64,000 nucleotides of DNA, taken from positions 32,090-96,089 of the forward strand of contig NW_027436627.1 in NCBI RefSeq assembly GCF_031877795.1. Reading direction: 5' to 3'. The notes below the pieces were generated by a model. The model did not search any database, had not been told where the DNA came from, and was given only the letters and a program-made list of their open reading frames with translations. The translations under genes were made by a program, and so were the position numbers. The DNA comes from Strix aluco. Lineage: Eukaryota; Chordata; Aves; Strigiformes; Strigidae. Positions 1 through 10,290 of the stretch are shown here, in pieces (within the stretch, counting starts at the first letter, position 1; each line of letters starts with the position of its first letter).

Positions 1-36
1 GGCTTTTCCAACCGAGAGGATTCTGGGATTCTCTGA
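1..36 (+). repeat. CR1 LINE 3'-tail fragment (type 1)
   Basis: This short piece resembles the end of CR1 (a TTTTCCAACC core followed by GATTCTGGGATTCT). It travels with the duplicated IGHV units. Further copies are at about 12322-12404 (+), 16122-16203 (+), 19878-19946 (+), 22938-23012 (+) and 7478-7552 (-). It usually lies upstream of a V pseudogene, where a promoter and leader would be expected. Confidence 0.6.
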
Positions 37-126
37 CCCAGCCCTGCCGACCCCCTCCCCAGGTGCAGATTTGGGGATCGATGCTGAGACCGGGCGACCC
101 AATTTTGGCCTTTTTGTTCTCCGCAG

Positions 127-428
127 GGCTGCGGGCGGCCGTGGAATTGGTGGAGACCGGAGGAGGCCTCCGGGTCCCCGGGGTGTCCCTGACCCTCGTC
201 TGCAAGGGCTCCGGCTTCGATTTCAGCAGCACCTACATGAACTGGGTGCGACAGGCGCCCGGGAAGGGGCTCGAGTTTATCGCGTATATTAACTACGCTG
301 CTGGCGCCTGGTACGCTCCGGCCTTCAAAGGTCGCTCCACCATCTCCAGGGACAACGCCCAGAGCACGGTCACGCTGCAGATGAGCAGCCTCAGGGACGA
401 CGACACGGCCACCTACTACTGCGCCAAA
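127..428 (+). pseudogene. IGHV: IGHV pseudogene psi-1 (full-length V exon)
   Basis: The V exon is open after a good acceptor (pyrimidines then CCGCAG). It has FR1 [12 protein letters not shown], Cys in VCK, CDR1 STYMN, Trp in [14 protein letters not shown]2 [14 protein letters not shown] and FR3 ending YYCAK. The frame runs on into a D-like tail, [11 protein letters not shown]. No 23-bp RSS follows, and no leader exon or octamer precedes it; a CR1 tail lies upstream instead. It is therefore a donor-type pseudogene. A near-identical copy is psi-13. Confidence 0.9.
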
Positions 429-602
429 GGTTATACTGGTAGAGGTGGCACCGAGCCCGGCCCCGTGTCCCCAAATCCCAGCATTGTCCCCAAATCCCTG
501 CACAAAACCCAGACCTTGTCTCAAGCCTGGACCCCTGCACCAAGCACAGAACCCATAATCAACCCCAAATCCTGGGCTTTTGGCCCCAATCCCTGCCCTG
601 CT

Positions 603-690
603 CATCCTCTGCCAGGGCTCTGACTTCACCCCCAGCAGCTCCGCAATGTTCTGGCTCCAACAGGCACCTGGACCCTTCCCCAAACCCTCG
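603..690 (+). pseudogene. Relic IGHV fragment (FR1-CDR1-FR2)
   Basis: Read in frame this gives [15 protein letters not shown] then LQQAPG. It aligns with [19 protein letters not shown] of the intact V exons but has no FR3. It is an old, truncated V lying about 175 bp downstream of psi-1 on the same strand. Confidence 0.65.
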
Positions 691-799
691 CACCAGTCCC
701 AGGGCCCTGCCCAGAGCCCGGAAATCCCCACCCTGCACCCCCAAATCCCAGCATCTCCCCCGAAATCGTTAACACTCATTAACACAGCAGCGCTAATTC

Positions 800-893
800 C
801 CAGAACATACTCGAGCCCCTTCCCCAGCTCCTCTCACACCCAGCTCATGCTGGTGCCGCTGAAATCGAAGCCGGAGCCCTCCCAGGACACGGC
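800..893 (-). pseudogene. Relic IGHV fragment, opposite strand, with stop
   Basis: The reverse strand reads [15 protein letters not shown], then TGA, then EELGKGLEYVLG. This is FR1-CDR1-FR2-start of a V gene with an in-frame stop and loss of FR3. It is duplicated at 13168-13261. Confidence 0.6.
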
Positions 894-1228
894 CTGGGAC
901 AGGGACTGGGGGTCAGGTCAGGGTTTGGGCTGGGTGCGGGGTTTGGGGTGAGGACGGGGGGGTTTAGGCTCCAGGCAGGGCTTAGGGGTCCCTGGGTTGG
1001 ACTGGCAGGTGCAGGCTGGGGTCTGGGTGCCCAGAGCGGGGTCGGGGCGGGGCTCTGGTCTGGGGGAAAATGGTCCTGATTTGGGCCAGGTCTGTGGGAT
1101 CGGGGCAGGGGACCGGGCTGGGGGTGATGGTGGGGGCTGAGGGCAGGGTCCAGGGAGGGGCTGGGATGTGGGGACACGGCGCAGGGATGTTGGGACTTGG
1201 GGATGGGGTCAGGGCCAATATCAGCATT

Positions 1229-1533
1229 TTTGGCGCAGTAGTAGGTGGCCGTGTCATCGTCCCTGAGGCTGCTCATCTGCAGCGTGACCGTGCTCTGGGC
1301 GTTGTCCCTGGAGATGGTGAAGCGACCTTTGACCGACGGCGCGTAGTCTGTCCAGCTATCACCATCGTCAATACCCGCGACCCACTCGAGACCCTTCCCA
1401 GGGGCCTGTCGTGCCCATCCCATGTCGTAGCTGCTGAAGGTGAAGCCGGAGCCCTTGCAGACGAGGGTCAGGGACCCCCCGGGGGCCCGGAGGCCTCCTC
1501 CGGTCTCCACCAATTCCACAGCCGCCCGCAGCC
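1229..1533 (-). pseudogene. IGHV: IGHV pseudogene psi-2
   Basis: Open V exon: CDR1 [23 protein letters not shown]2 [21 protein letters not shown], then fused tail NADIGPDP. Acceptor TTCTTCCGCAG. No leader is seen in the 211 bp separating it head-to-head from psi-3, and there is no RSS. FR2 carries Ala for the usual Val after Trp, as in the functional V. Confidence 0.88.
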
Positions 1534-1744
1534 CTGCGGAAGAAGAAAAGACAGAATTGAGGCGCCTGGTCCCGGCATCGACCCCCCGGGTTTCCCTTGG
1601 CAACACCCTTGGGGAGCAAATCTGGGCCCGTTGTGGGTCTGGGCTCAGGGCAGGGTCCGGGCTCAGGGTGAGGGTCTGGGCTGGCACCAAATGTCGCGAA
1701 GGGCTCCAGGATCAGGGCAGGGTCCCGGCTGGATCCAGACCACC

Positions 1745-1996
1745 GGGGGGTCCCTGACCCTCGTCTGCAAGGGCTCCGGCTTCACCTTCAGCAGCTTCAA
1801 CATGTTCTGGGTGCGACAGACGCCTGGGAAGGGCCTTGAGTGGCTCGCAGGTATTTACAGCGATGGTAGTGGCACCTACTACGCGCCGTCGGTCAAAGGC
1901 CGCTTCACCATCTCCAGGGACAACGCCCAGACCACGGTCACGCTGCAGATGAGCAGCCTCAGGGACGACGACACGGCCACCTACTACTGCGCCAAA
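1745..1996 (+). pseudogene. IGHV: IGHV pseudogene psi-3, 5'-truncated
   Basis: It begins inside FR1 at GGSLTLVCK, so the splice acceptor and about 19 FR1 codons are missing. CDR1 [16 protein letters not shown]2 [19 protein letters not shown]3 with AQTTVTL, YYCAK, tail [10 protein letters not shown]. The same truncation point and upstream sequence recur in psi-7, so the truncation predates that duplication. Confidence 0.85.
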
Positions 1997-2210
1997 AGTG
2001 CTGATGGTTATGGTGGCCCCGAGCCCCAACACCCCCGTGCTGTGTCCCCAAATCTCAACATTGTCCCCAAATCCCTGCACAAAACCCAGGATTGTCTCAA
2101 GCCTGGACCCCTGCACCAAGCACAAAACCCTTCCTCGAGCCCAAATCCTGGGCTTTTGGCCCCAATCCCTGCCCTGCACATCCTCTGCCAGGGCTCTGAC
2201 GTCACCTCTG

Positions 2211-2870
2211 TCCCCACCCGTCCTGGAAGCCCGGAGAGTCCAACGGTTCTGTGATCCCCGCGGGGTCAATTGAGCTGAAACGAGACCCAACGCCCGGTTA
2301 AAACCTTTCGCGGGCGCTGGAGAACGATTCCCACTCGGAGAAGGGGAATCAGCGACGTGGTCGGTTATAACCCGGCACGAAAGGGCGGGAAGGGAAGGGG
2401 AGGGGAGGGGAGGGCAGGCGAGGCCGCGAGTCCAAGCAACCGGATCAGCGCCCCTGGGCCCCCCGCGGCCCCGGCCCCGCTGATCCTGGGTGGGGGGCGC
2501 ACACGGACCCGGCTGCGGGGTGGGCGCGCACCCGGCAAATTTCTGTCGCCTTTTCAGTCCCTGGCAGCAGCCGATGAGCGTTTCTGCCCAAATTTAGGGT
2601 TTTTTTTTCCTCTGATCCCGCAGGTTTTTGCTGCCTCCGGGGCGGAACTGCCGCCCCTTCGCAGGGCGTGAGCGATGGCGTGCGGGGGCTGGGACACGAC
2701 GGAGCCGCTGGTCAATATTTGGTTTCCCTCAGCCCCCGTCTCCCCCTCTGAGACCCACCGAAGGAGTTTGTGGGTGCAGCTGCCCGGGAGTGGGGGGGTG
2801 CAGCCTTCGAGACACACCCGCGGCCTGGGGGGAGGTTCCTGAGACTGACTCAAAGGTGCAGCTGGGCCTC
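2211..2870. other. Intergenic, GC-rich, no gene recognised
   Basis: This is a spacer between psi-3 and psi-4 that is not shared with the other V units. It contains a GGGGA-type purine run near 2395-2415 and a TTATAACCCGGCACG stretch near 2365. I see no V remnant, leader or RNA gene. Confidence 0.4.
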
Positions 2871-3026
2871 GAGGTTTTCTGTGTCGGTGAATGTTTGAGG
2901 CATCAACTCCCTCAGATCCTCACACGGGCTTGTGGCAGCTCCTGGGTTTGATGCACAGATTTTTGGGACTTTTCTGGGATTTGGGGACACGGGGCCGGGC
3001 TTGGTGCCAGCACCACTACCAGCTTC

Positions 3027-3331
3027 TTTGGTGCAGTAGTAGGTGGCCGTGTCGTCGTCCCTGAGGCTGCTCATCTGCAGCGTGACCGTGCTCTGGGCGT
3101 TGTCCCTGGAGATGGTGGAGCGACCTTTGACCGACGGCGCGTAGCCTGTCCAACCACCATCGTTGGTAATAGCCGCGACGTACTCGATGCCCTTCCCGGG
3201 CGCCTGTCGCACCCACTGCATGCCGACACTGCTGAAGGTGAAGCCGGAGCCCTTGCAGACGAGGGTCAGGGACCCCCCGGGGGCCCGGAGGCCTCCTCCG
3301 GTCTCCACCAATTCCACGGCCGCCCGCAGCC
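3027..3331 (-). pseudogene. IGHV: IGHV pseudogene psi-4
   Basis: Open V exon: CDR1 SVGMQ, FR2 [12 protein letters not shown]2 [18 protein letters not shown]3 begins [13 protein letters not shown], tail [12 protein letters not shown] leader-exon remnant lies upstream on the same strand at about 3420-3480: a Leu-rich stretch ending at a GTAGGACC donor like that of the functional V, but with no start codon. No RSS. CDR1-CDR2 nearly match psi-20. Confidence 0.88.
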
Positions 3332-3683
3332 CTGCGGAAGACAAAAAGGGCAAAAATTGAAGCGCCAGATTTTGACATCATTCTCCCAAATCCGCGCCCA
3401 GGGAGGGCGTTGGCGGGGCTGGGTCCTACCTGGGAGGGTGTGAGGAGGAGGAGGAGAAGAAGGTGCTGGGGAATCCCCTGGGGGTCGATGCCAGGACCAG
3501 CTGACTCAAATTTGTCAGAATTGAGTCTCCTGGTGCCAGTATTGACCCCCAAATCTGTGCTCGGGGAGGGTTCAGTGGGGCTGGGTCCTACATGGGAGAG
3601 TGCGAGGAGGAGGAGGAGAAGATACTGGAGGATCCCCTGGGGGTTGATGCTGGGACCAGGTGCCTCAATTTTTTCCTCCGCAG

Positions 3684-3988
3684 GGCTGCGGGCGGCCGTG
3701 GAATTGGTGGAGACTGGAGGAGGCCTCCGGGCCCCCGGGGGGTCCCTGACCCTCGTCTGCAAGGGCTCTGGCTTCACCTTCAGCAGCTTCGGCATGGGAT
3801 GGATGCGACAGGCACCCGGGAAGGGGCTCGAGTTCGTCGCGGGTATTAACAAGGGTGGTAGTAGCACCTGGTACGCGCCGTCGGTCCAAGGCCGCTTCAC
3901 CATCTCCAGGGACAACGCCCAGAGCACGGTCACGCTGCAGATGAGCAGCCTCAGGGACGACGACACGGCCACCTACTACTGCGCCAAA
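3684..3988 (+). pseudogene. IGHV: IGHV pseudogene psi-5
   Basis: Acceptor TTTTTTCCTCCGCAG. CDR1 [20 protein letters not shown]2 [21 protein letters not shown], tail [11 protein letters not shown]. The tail contains Gly/Tyr typical of a D. It is head-to-head with psi-4, 352 bp apart. That spacing and spacer recur in inverted order between psi-14 and psi-15. Confidence 0.88.
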
Positions 3989-4177
3989 CAAGCTGGTGGT
4001 GGTGATTATGGTGCCACCAAGGACCAACACCCCTGTGCTGTGTCCCCAAATCTCAACATTGTCCCCAAATCCCTGCACAAAACCCAGGCCTTGTCTCAAG
4101 CCTGGACCCCTGCACCAAGCACAGAACCCATAATCAACCCCAAATCCTGGGCTTTTGGCCCCAATCCCTGCCCTGCA

Positions 4178-4264
4178 CATCCTCTGCCAGGGCTCTGACT
4201 TCACCCCCAGCAGCTCCGCAATATTCTGGCTCCAACAGGCACCTGGACCCTTCCCCAAACCCTC
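4178..4264 (+). pseudogene. Relic IGHV fragment
   Basis: Same [20 protein letters not shown] reading as at 603, here with Ile for Met before FW. It lies about 190 bp downstream of psi-5. Confidence 0.6.
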
Positions 4265-5260
4265 GGACCTTCGTCTCCAGCCCCCTCAGCCCAGCCCAGA
4301 CCCTCGTCCCCAGCCTCCAGCCCAGCCCTGGGAGGGGGCAGCACGTGGGGCCGATCCCCGCTGGGGCATCTCGGGAGGAGCTGCAGCCCCTGGGAAGGGC
4401 TCGGGGCGGAGAAAGTCCATGGGGGAGGGTCAGTGGGGAGAGGGAGAAAGCGGGAGCAAAACTGGGCCCCGGACGGAGGGAGGGGGAGAGGAGGGGGGTT
4501 AAGAGGGAGTTGAGCTCCTCCCTGTCTGTTGGGGGGGTCTGAACTCAAGGGAAGTTCTTTCCCTTCCCCCAACGAGTCTGTCTTTTGCCCGTGACCATAA
4601 TGGGGGAGTCACCGTTCCCCATCCTGATCGGGATTGTGGAGCCTTTTGCTTCATTTTTCTCCTTTTCAGGGTAGGGGTGAAGGGGGGAGCGAGGGGCTGG
4701 GCGGGGTCAGTGGATCTGGGATAAAACCACGACACGGGGCCAAACGGTGCAGGATGGGGGCGAGGGGCTGGGTGTGGGGACACGGCGGGGGGATGTTGGG
4801 GCTCAGGGCAGGACCCAGGTGAGGGGCTGGGCTGGGGCTGGGGGCGAGGGGCCGGGATGGCTGCAGGGGGCTGGGCTGGCTGCGCGGTTACGGGCAAGAT
4901 TCCGGGATATTGGGAAAATTCTCAGGATTTGGGATGCCGGGAGCCGATGCTGATGCTCACGGAAGGATTTGGGGGAAGATGCTGGGATTTTCGGAAAATG
5001 CTGAGATTTGGGGATGTGGGGCAGGGTTGTCTGGGCTCAAAAGAAGGATTTTGGGGAAGAAGTTGGGATTTGGGGGTGTAGGGCACAGATGCAGGTGCTG
5101 GGGTGAGGATTTGGGGGAAGACGTTGGGAATTTGGGGCAGAAGTTGGGAATTTGGGATGCAGGGCAAGGATGCTGATGCCCGGGTGAGGATTTGGGGGCG
5201 ATGCTGGGATTTGGGGTGCAGGGTGGGATTTCCGGGCTCTGGGCAGGGCCCTGGCACTGG
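4265..5260. repeat. Intergenic: G-rich spacer then GATTTGGGG minisatellite
   Basis: 4265-4900 is unique purine-rich spacer with no gene seen. 4905-5260 is a degenerate repeat of GGATTTGGGGGAAGATGCTG type. It is the reverse-strand counterpart of the large minisatellite at 23,090-25,130. Confidence 0.6.
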
Positions 5261-5267
5261 TGCGAGG

Positions 5268-5350
5268 GTTTGGGGAAGGGTCCAGGTGCCTGTTGGAGCC
5301 AGAACATTGCGGAGCTGCTGGGGGTGAAGTCAGAGCCCTGGCAGAGGATG
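5268..5350 (-). pseudogene. Relic IGHV fragment
   Basis: Reverse-strand copy of the [19 protein letters not shown] relic, downstream of psi-6 in the direction of that V. Confidence 0.6.
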
Positions 5351-5536
5351 AGCAGGGCAGGGATTGGGGCCAAAAGCCCAGGATTTGGGCTCGAGGAAGG
5401 GTTTTGTGCTTGGTGCAGGGGTCCAGGCTTGAGACAAGGCCTGGGTTTTGTGCAGGGATTTGGGGACAATGGTGGGATTTGGGGACACAGCACGGGGGTG
5501 TTGGGGCTCGGTGCCACCACCATCACTATAAGCACA

Positions 5537-5838
5537 TTTGGCGCAGTAGTAGGTGGCCGTGTCGTCGTCCCTGAGGCTGCTCATCTGCAGCGTGACCGTG
5601 CTCTGGGCGTTGTCCCTGGAGATGGTGGAGCGACCTTTGACCGACGGCGCGTAGTTGGTGCTACCACCGGTGTTAATACTCGCGACGTATTCGAGCCCCT
5701 TCCCGGGCGCCTGTCGCACCCAGAACATGCCAAAGCTGCTGAAGGTGAAGCCGGAGCCCTTGCAGACGAGGGTGAGGGACCCCCCGGGGGCGCGGAGGCC
5801 TCCTCTGGTCTCCACCAATTCCACGGCCGCCCGCAGCC
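5537..5838 (-). pseudogene. IGHV: IGHV pseudogene psi-6
   Basis: Open V exon: FR1 ends [15 protein letters not shown]1 SFGMF, EYVAS, CDR2 [28 protein letters not shown], tail [11 protein letters not shown]. The tail supplies an extra Cys two codons after CAK. No RSS. It is head-to-head with truncated psi-7 across the same kind of 210-bp spacer as psi-2/psi-3. Confidence 0.88.
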
Positions 5839-6048
5839 CTGCGGAAGAAGAAAAGACAGAATTGAGTCGCCTGGTCCCGGCATCGACCCCCCAGGGTTCA
5901 CCTGGCACCAGCCTCAGGGAGCAAATCTGGGCCCGTTGTGGGTCTGGGCTCAGGGCAGGGTCCGGGCTCAGGGTGAGGGTCTGGGCTGGCACCAAATGTC
6001 GCGAAGGGCTCCAGGATCAGGGCAGGGTCCCGGCTGGATCCAGACCAC

Positions 6049-6298
6049 CGGGGGGTCCCTGACCCTCGTCTGCAAGGGCTCCGGCTTCACCTTCAGCAGC
6101 TTCAACATGTTCTGGGTGCGACAGGCGCCTGGGAAGGGCCTTGAGTGGGTCGCGCTTATTACCAGTGGTGGTACCACAAGATACGCGCCGTCGGTCAAAG
6201 GTCGCTCCACCATCTCCAGGGACAACGCCCAGAGCACAGTCACGCTGCAGATGAGCAGCCTCAGGGACGACGACACGGCCACCTACTACTGTGCCAAA
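6049..6298 (+). pseudogene. IGHV: IGHV pseudogene psi-7, 5'-truncated
   Basis: It starts at GGSLTLVCK like psi-3. CDR1 SFNMF, EWVAL, CDR2 [28 protein letters not shown], tail [14 protein letters not shown]1 matches psi-3 while CDR2 and tail match psi-14 and psi-22, which suggests past exchange among the pseudogenes. Confidence 0.85.
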
Positions 6299-6379
6299 GA
6301 ACCTGGTAGTGGTGGTGGCACCAACCCCGGCCCTGAGCCCCAACGTCCCTCCGCCGTGTCCCAAACCCTCCCAAAACCG

Positions 6380-6560
6380 CTGAACCCATCCCAGAATCTC
6401 GCCCCGAGTCTTCACCGTTTGCCCCAACCCTTGACTTTCTGCACCATGAGTGACCGTTTGCCCCAAACTTCAAGTGTTGGCCCAAAACTTCAACCATTTG
6501 CCAACAAGTCTCGTCAATTTTTGCAACAAATCTCAGCCATTTACCCCAAGACTCATCTAT
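6380..6560. repeat. Minisatellite (TTTGCCCCAAACTT type)
   Basis: Degenerate T-rich repeat downstream of psi-7. The same family is found reversed at 17110-17300, 20860-21050 and 21570-22110, and directly at 11426-12115 and 18500-18670. Confidence 0.6.
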
Positions 6561-6565
6561 TTTTA

Positions 6566-6640
6566 CAGACTCAGAATCATCTCGGTTGGAAAAGACCTTG
6601 AGGATCACCGAGTCCAACCATTCTGTAGATTCTTGGGGCA
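6566..6640 (-). repeat. CR1 LINE 3'-tail fragment (type 2)
   Basis: CR1-derived end (CAGAATCATCTCGGTTGGAA, then the usual AAGATC-CCAACC block). Copies are at about 17045-17117 (+), 18682-18757 (-) and 20785-20853 (+), always in the interval between tail-to-tail V pseudogenes. Confidence 0.65.
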
Positions 6641-6802
6641 AAGATTTTGGGGCAGATGTTGGGATTTTGGGGCAGATGTTGGGACTTTGGGATGCAGGGT
6701 TGGGACACTGATGCTCGGGGTGAGGATTTGGGGGCGATGCTGGGATTTGGGGGTGCAGGTGGGGATTTCTGGGCTCTGGGCAGGGCCCTGGGACTGGTGC
6801 GA

Positions 6803-6887
6803 GGGTCTGGGGAAGGGTCCAGGTGCCTGTTGGAGCCAGAACATGGCGGAGCTGCTGGGGGTGAAGTCAGAGCGCTGGCAGAGGATG
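6803..6887 (-). pseudogene. Relic IGHV fragment
   Basis: [19 protein letters not shown]-type relic downstream of psi-8. One base differs at the first Gly-Ser codons (AGCGC for AGAGC). Confidence 0.55.
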
Positions 6888-7073
6888 AGCAGGGCAGGGA
6901 TTGGGGCCAAAAGCCCAGGATTTGGGGTCGAGGAAGGGTTTTGTGTTTGGTGCAGGGGTCCAGGCTTGAGACAAGGCCTGGGTTTTGTGCAGGGATTTGG
7001 GGACAAAGCTGGGATTTGGGGACACAGCACAGGGGTGTTGGGGCTCGGTGCCACCATAACCACTACCAGCACG

Positions 7074-7378
7074 TTTGGCGCAGTAGTAGGTGGCCGTGTC
7101 GTCGTCCCTGAGGCTGCTCATCTGCAGCGTGACCGTGCTCTGGGCGTTGTCCCTGGAGATGGTGAAGCGGCCTTTGACCGACGGCGCGTACCAGGTGCCA
7201 CTACCACTGCTGTAAATACCTGCGAGCCACTCGAGCCCCTTCCCGGGTGCCTGTCGCACCCAGAACATGTCGAAGCTGCTGAAGGTGAAGCCGGAGCCCT
7301 TGCAGACGAGGGTCAGGGACACCCCGGGGGCCCGGAGGCCTCCTCCGGTCTCCACCAATTCCATGGCCGCCTGCAGCC
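7074..7378 (-). pseudogene. IGHV: IGHV pseudogene psi-8
   Basis: Acceptor TGTTCTCTGCAG; FR1 starts LQAAMELVE (Gln and Met differ from the family). CDR1 SFDMF, EWLAG, CDR2 [21 protein letters not shown], tail [12 protein letters not shown] type 1 CR1 tail lies upstream at about 7478-7552 and no leader is seen. It is a near relative of psi-21. Confidence 0.88.
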
Positions 7379-7942
7379 CTGCAGAGAACAAAAAGGCCAA
7401 AATTGGGTCACCTGGTCCCGGTATCACCCCCCAAATCCGTGCCCGGGGAGGGGGTCAGCGGGGCTGCGTCACACAATCCCAGAATCATCCAGGTTGGAAA
7501 AGCCCTTGAAGATCCTCCAGTGCCACCATGAACCTCACACTGACCCTTCTCTGGGCCCAGCCGGGTCCCGGCCCCGATCCTGGAGCCCTGCGTGACCCCG
7601 GCCCTGAGCCCAGACCCTCACCCTGAGCCCGGACCCCCAACGGGCCCAGATTTGCTCCCCGAGGCTGGTGCCAGGGGAGACCCCGGGGGTCGATGCCCAG
7701 ATCAGGCGGCTCAATTCTGTCCTTTCTTCTCCCTGCCAGCCCTCGGTAGAAGAAGAAAGAGCAGAATTGAGTCACCCGGTCCCGGCATAAACCCCCAGGG
7801 GATTCCCCAGCAACTTCTCCTCCTCCTCCTCGCACCCTCCCAGGTAGGACCCAGCTCCGCCGACCCCCTCCCCGGGTGCAGATTTGGGGGTTGACGCCGG
7901 GATCGGGTGACACAATTTTGGCCTTTTTTTTGTCTTCCGCAG

Positions 7943-8244
7943 GGCTGCGGGCGGCCGTGGAATTGGTGGAGACCGGAGGAGGCCTCCGGGTCCCCGGGGT
8001 GTCCCTGACCCTCGTCTGCAAGGGCTCCGGCTTCACCTTCAGCAGCTTCGGCATGAACTGGGTGCGACAGGCGCCCGGGAAGGGCCTCGAGTGGGTCGCG
8101 CTTATTACCAGCGGTGGTAGCACCTACTACGCGTCGTCGGTCAAAGGCCGCTTCACCATCTCCAGGGACAACGCCCAGAGCACGGTCACGCTGCAGATGA
8201 GCAGCCTCAGGGACGACGACACGGCCACCTACTACTGCGGGAAA
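7943..8244 (+). pseudogene. IGHV: IGHV pseudogene psi-9
   Basis: CDR1 SFGMN, EWVAL, CDR2 [20 protein letters not shown], tail EPGGSSAPS. The tail does not look D-like, unlike most others. A leader remnant at about 7801-7842 encodes a Leu run and ends at a GTAGGACC donor but has no ATG. This is the outer end of the left arm of inverted repeat A, with partner psi-12. Confidence 0.88.
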
Positions 8245-8770
8245 GAACCTGGGGGCAGCTCGGCCCCGTCCCGCCAGGAAATCCCCCATCCAGGGGGTTT
8301 TTGGGGGGGGCAGCGATGCCGGGCTATGCCCCGCTCCCCTGCCCTGGGCCCGACATTCTGAGCTGCCCCTGGACCCTACCCTGAGCCCAGAGCCCCACCC
8401 CGACCTCGCTCTGGGCACCCAGACCCCGGCCTGCACCTGCCAGCTCCAGCACAGGGACCCCTAAGCCCTGCCCAGAGCCTACACCCCCCCGTCGTCACCC
8501 CAAACGTCTGCTCAGGACCAAACCTCTGCCCTCAGCCCAGACCCCAGCGTCACGCTCAGACGCGGGTGAGCTGCGTCCCCAAATTCCAGACAATCTCCCC
8601 AAAACTCTTCAGCTGAGCCTGAGCATCCCTGCGCTGCCTCAAGACTCCAGCGTCCATCGCAGGGGCACCCTAAGCCCAGCCCAGTGCCCAAATCCTCAGC
8701 TCTAGACCCGGCTGGATGCGGCACAACAGTCCCATCCTCTGTCCCCCTCCCACCCCCGGGGAGTTCTGTC

Positions 8771-8850
8771 CCCACTCCAGCCCCTTCCCGGGAGCCCCCA
8801 GGACGTTGCGGAGCTGCTGGGGGTGACGCTGGTGCCCTGACAGATTAGAC
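8771..8850 (-). pseudogene. Relic IGHV fragment
   Basis: A variant relic with two readable frames: [11 protein letters not shown], and [10 protein letters not shown] after an internal indel. The APGKGLEW part retains the FR2 consensus better than the other relics. Confidence 0.55.
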
Positions 8851-9035
8851 AGAGGGCAGGGATTGGGGCCAAAAGCCCAGGATTTGGGGTTGAGGAAGGG
8901 TTTTGTGCTTGGTGCAGGGGTCCAGGCTTGAGACAAGTCCTGGGTTTTGTGCAGGGATTTGGGGACAATGGTGGGATTTGGGGACACAGCACAGGGGTGT
9001 TGGGGCTCGGTGCCACCACCACCACTATAAGCACG

Positions 9036-9286
9036 TTTGGCGCAGTAGTAGGTGGCCGTGTCGTCGTCCCTGAGGCTGCTCATCTGCAGCGTGACCGTGC
9101 TCTGGGCGTTGTCCCTGGAGATGGTGGAGCGGCCTTTGACCGATGACGCGTACCAGGTGCTACCACCACCGCTGTTAATACTCGCGACCCACTCGAGCCC
9201 CTTCCCGGGCGCCTGTCGCACCCACTGCATGTAGAAGCTGCTGAAGGTGAAGCCGGAGCCCTTGCAGACGAGGGTCAGGGACCCCT
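9036..9286 (-). pseudogene. IGHV: IGHV pseudogene psi-10, 5'-truncated
   Basis: It ends abruptly in FR1 at GSLTLVCK, where CGATCGCCTCAGCC begins (the same junction as psi-18). CDR1 SFYMQ, CDR2 [30 protein letters not shown], tail [11 protein letters not shown]. The tail is identical to that of psi-11, its inverted partner. Confidence 0.86.
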
Positions 9287-9770
9287 CGATCGCCTCAGCC
9301 CCGCAGTTTTTAGCAGCTTTTCGCTTTTCAGACCCATTTTATCTTCCCTCCCGCGTTGCTCTTTCAGTTCCTGTCCCCGCACACCTGCAGGTCTCTGCGG
9401 AGCCTTCGCTGTCGCTCCGACCCCGTTCTGTCCTTCACGGGCTTCACCCAGTTGCTGGCGGCAGCTCCGCAGACAGACCCCGGCGTTCCCCGCACACCAG
9501 TGACGGGGGGTCGGGAACGCTCCCCCACCCGCCCCCAGTTCCGTGGATGTTTCTGTACAAACCAGAGACCGGGGGAATCGATTTGGACAAAACTCAGGCC
9601 TTTTCCTCAGCAGGAGCTTCCCCGCCACAGCCTGGGGGGACTCTGGGACCCTGGGGGGGTCTGGGCACAGGGAGGGGCTGGGCTGGGGGCAGGGGCTGGG
9701 TTCAGGGCTCAGTATTAGGGTGTGGGCTTGGAGCCAGGATTGGGGCAGGGTCCTGGCTGGGTCCAGAACC
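9287..9770. other. Centre of inverted repeat A; non-V spacer
   Basis: This 484-bp spacer lies between the two truncated V copies. Its first part, about 220 bp starting CGATCGCCTCAGCC, recurs at 17638-17862 in inverted repeat B. No V, leader or RNA gene is recognised. Confidence 0.6.
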
Positions 9771-10024
9771 CCGGGGGGTCCCTGACCCTGGTCTGCAAGG
9801 GCTCCGGCTTCACCTTCAGCAGCTTCAGCATGTACTGGGTGCGACAGGCGCCTGGGAAGGGGCTTGAGTACGTCGCGTATATTAACAAGGATGGTAGTAG
9901 CACCTTGTACGCGCCGTCGGTCCAAGGCCGCTTCACCATCTCCAGGGACAACGCCCAGAGCACGGTCACGCTGCAGATGAGCAGCCTCAGGGACGACGAC
10001 ACGGCCACCTACTACTGCGCCAAA
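9771..10024 (+). pseudogene. IGHV: IGHV pseudogene psi-11, 5'-truncated
   Basis: It starts in FR1 at [12 protein letters not shown]1 SFSMY, EYVAY, CDR2 [21 protein letters not shown], tail [11 protein letters not shown]. It is the inner end of the right arm of inverted repeat A. CDR2 differs fully from its partner psi-10 although the flanks are almost identical, a pattern expected from exchange within the V. Confidence 0.86.
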
Positions 10025-10210
10025 CGTGCTTATAGTGGTGGTGGTGGCACCGAGCCCCAACACCCCCGTGCTGTGTCCCCAAATCCCAGCATTGCCTTCC
10101 AATCCCTGCACAAAACCCAGGACTTGTCTCAAGCCTGGACCCCTGCACCAAGCACAAAACCCTTCCTCAACCCCAAATCCTGGGCTTTTGGCCCCAATCC
10201 CTGCCCTCTG

Positions 10211-10290
10211 TCTAATCTGTCAGGGCACCAGCGTCACCCCCAGCAGCTCCGCAACGTCCTGGGGGCTCCCGGGAAGGGGCTGGAGTGGGG
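10211..10290 (+). pseudogene. Relic IGHV fragment
   Basis: Inverted counterpart of the relic at 8771-8850 ([11 protein letters not shown] / [10 protein letters not shown]). Confidence 0.55.

Noticed and set aside
429-480. RSS after pseudogene psi-1 (CACCGAG as heptamer)
   Set aside because: No nonamer at 23 bp, and the same spacer sequence follows other pseudogenes without a signal.
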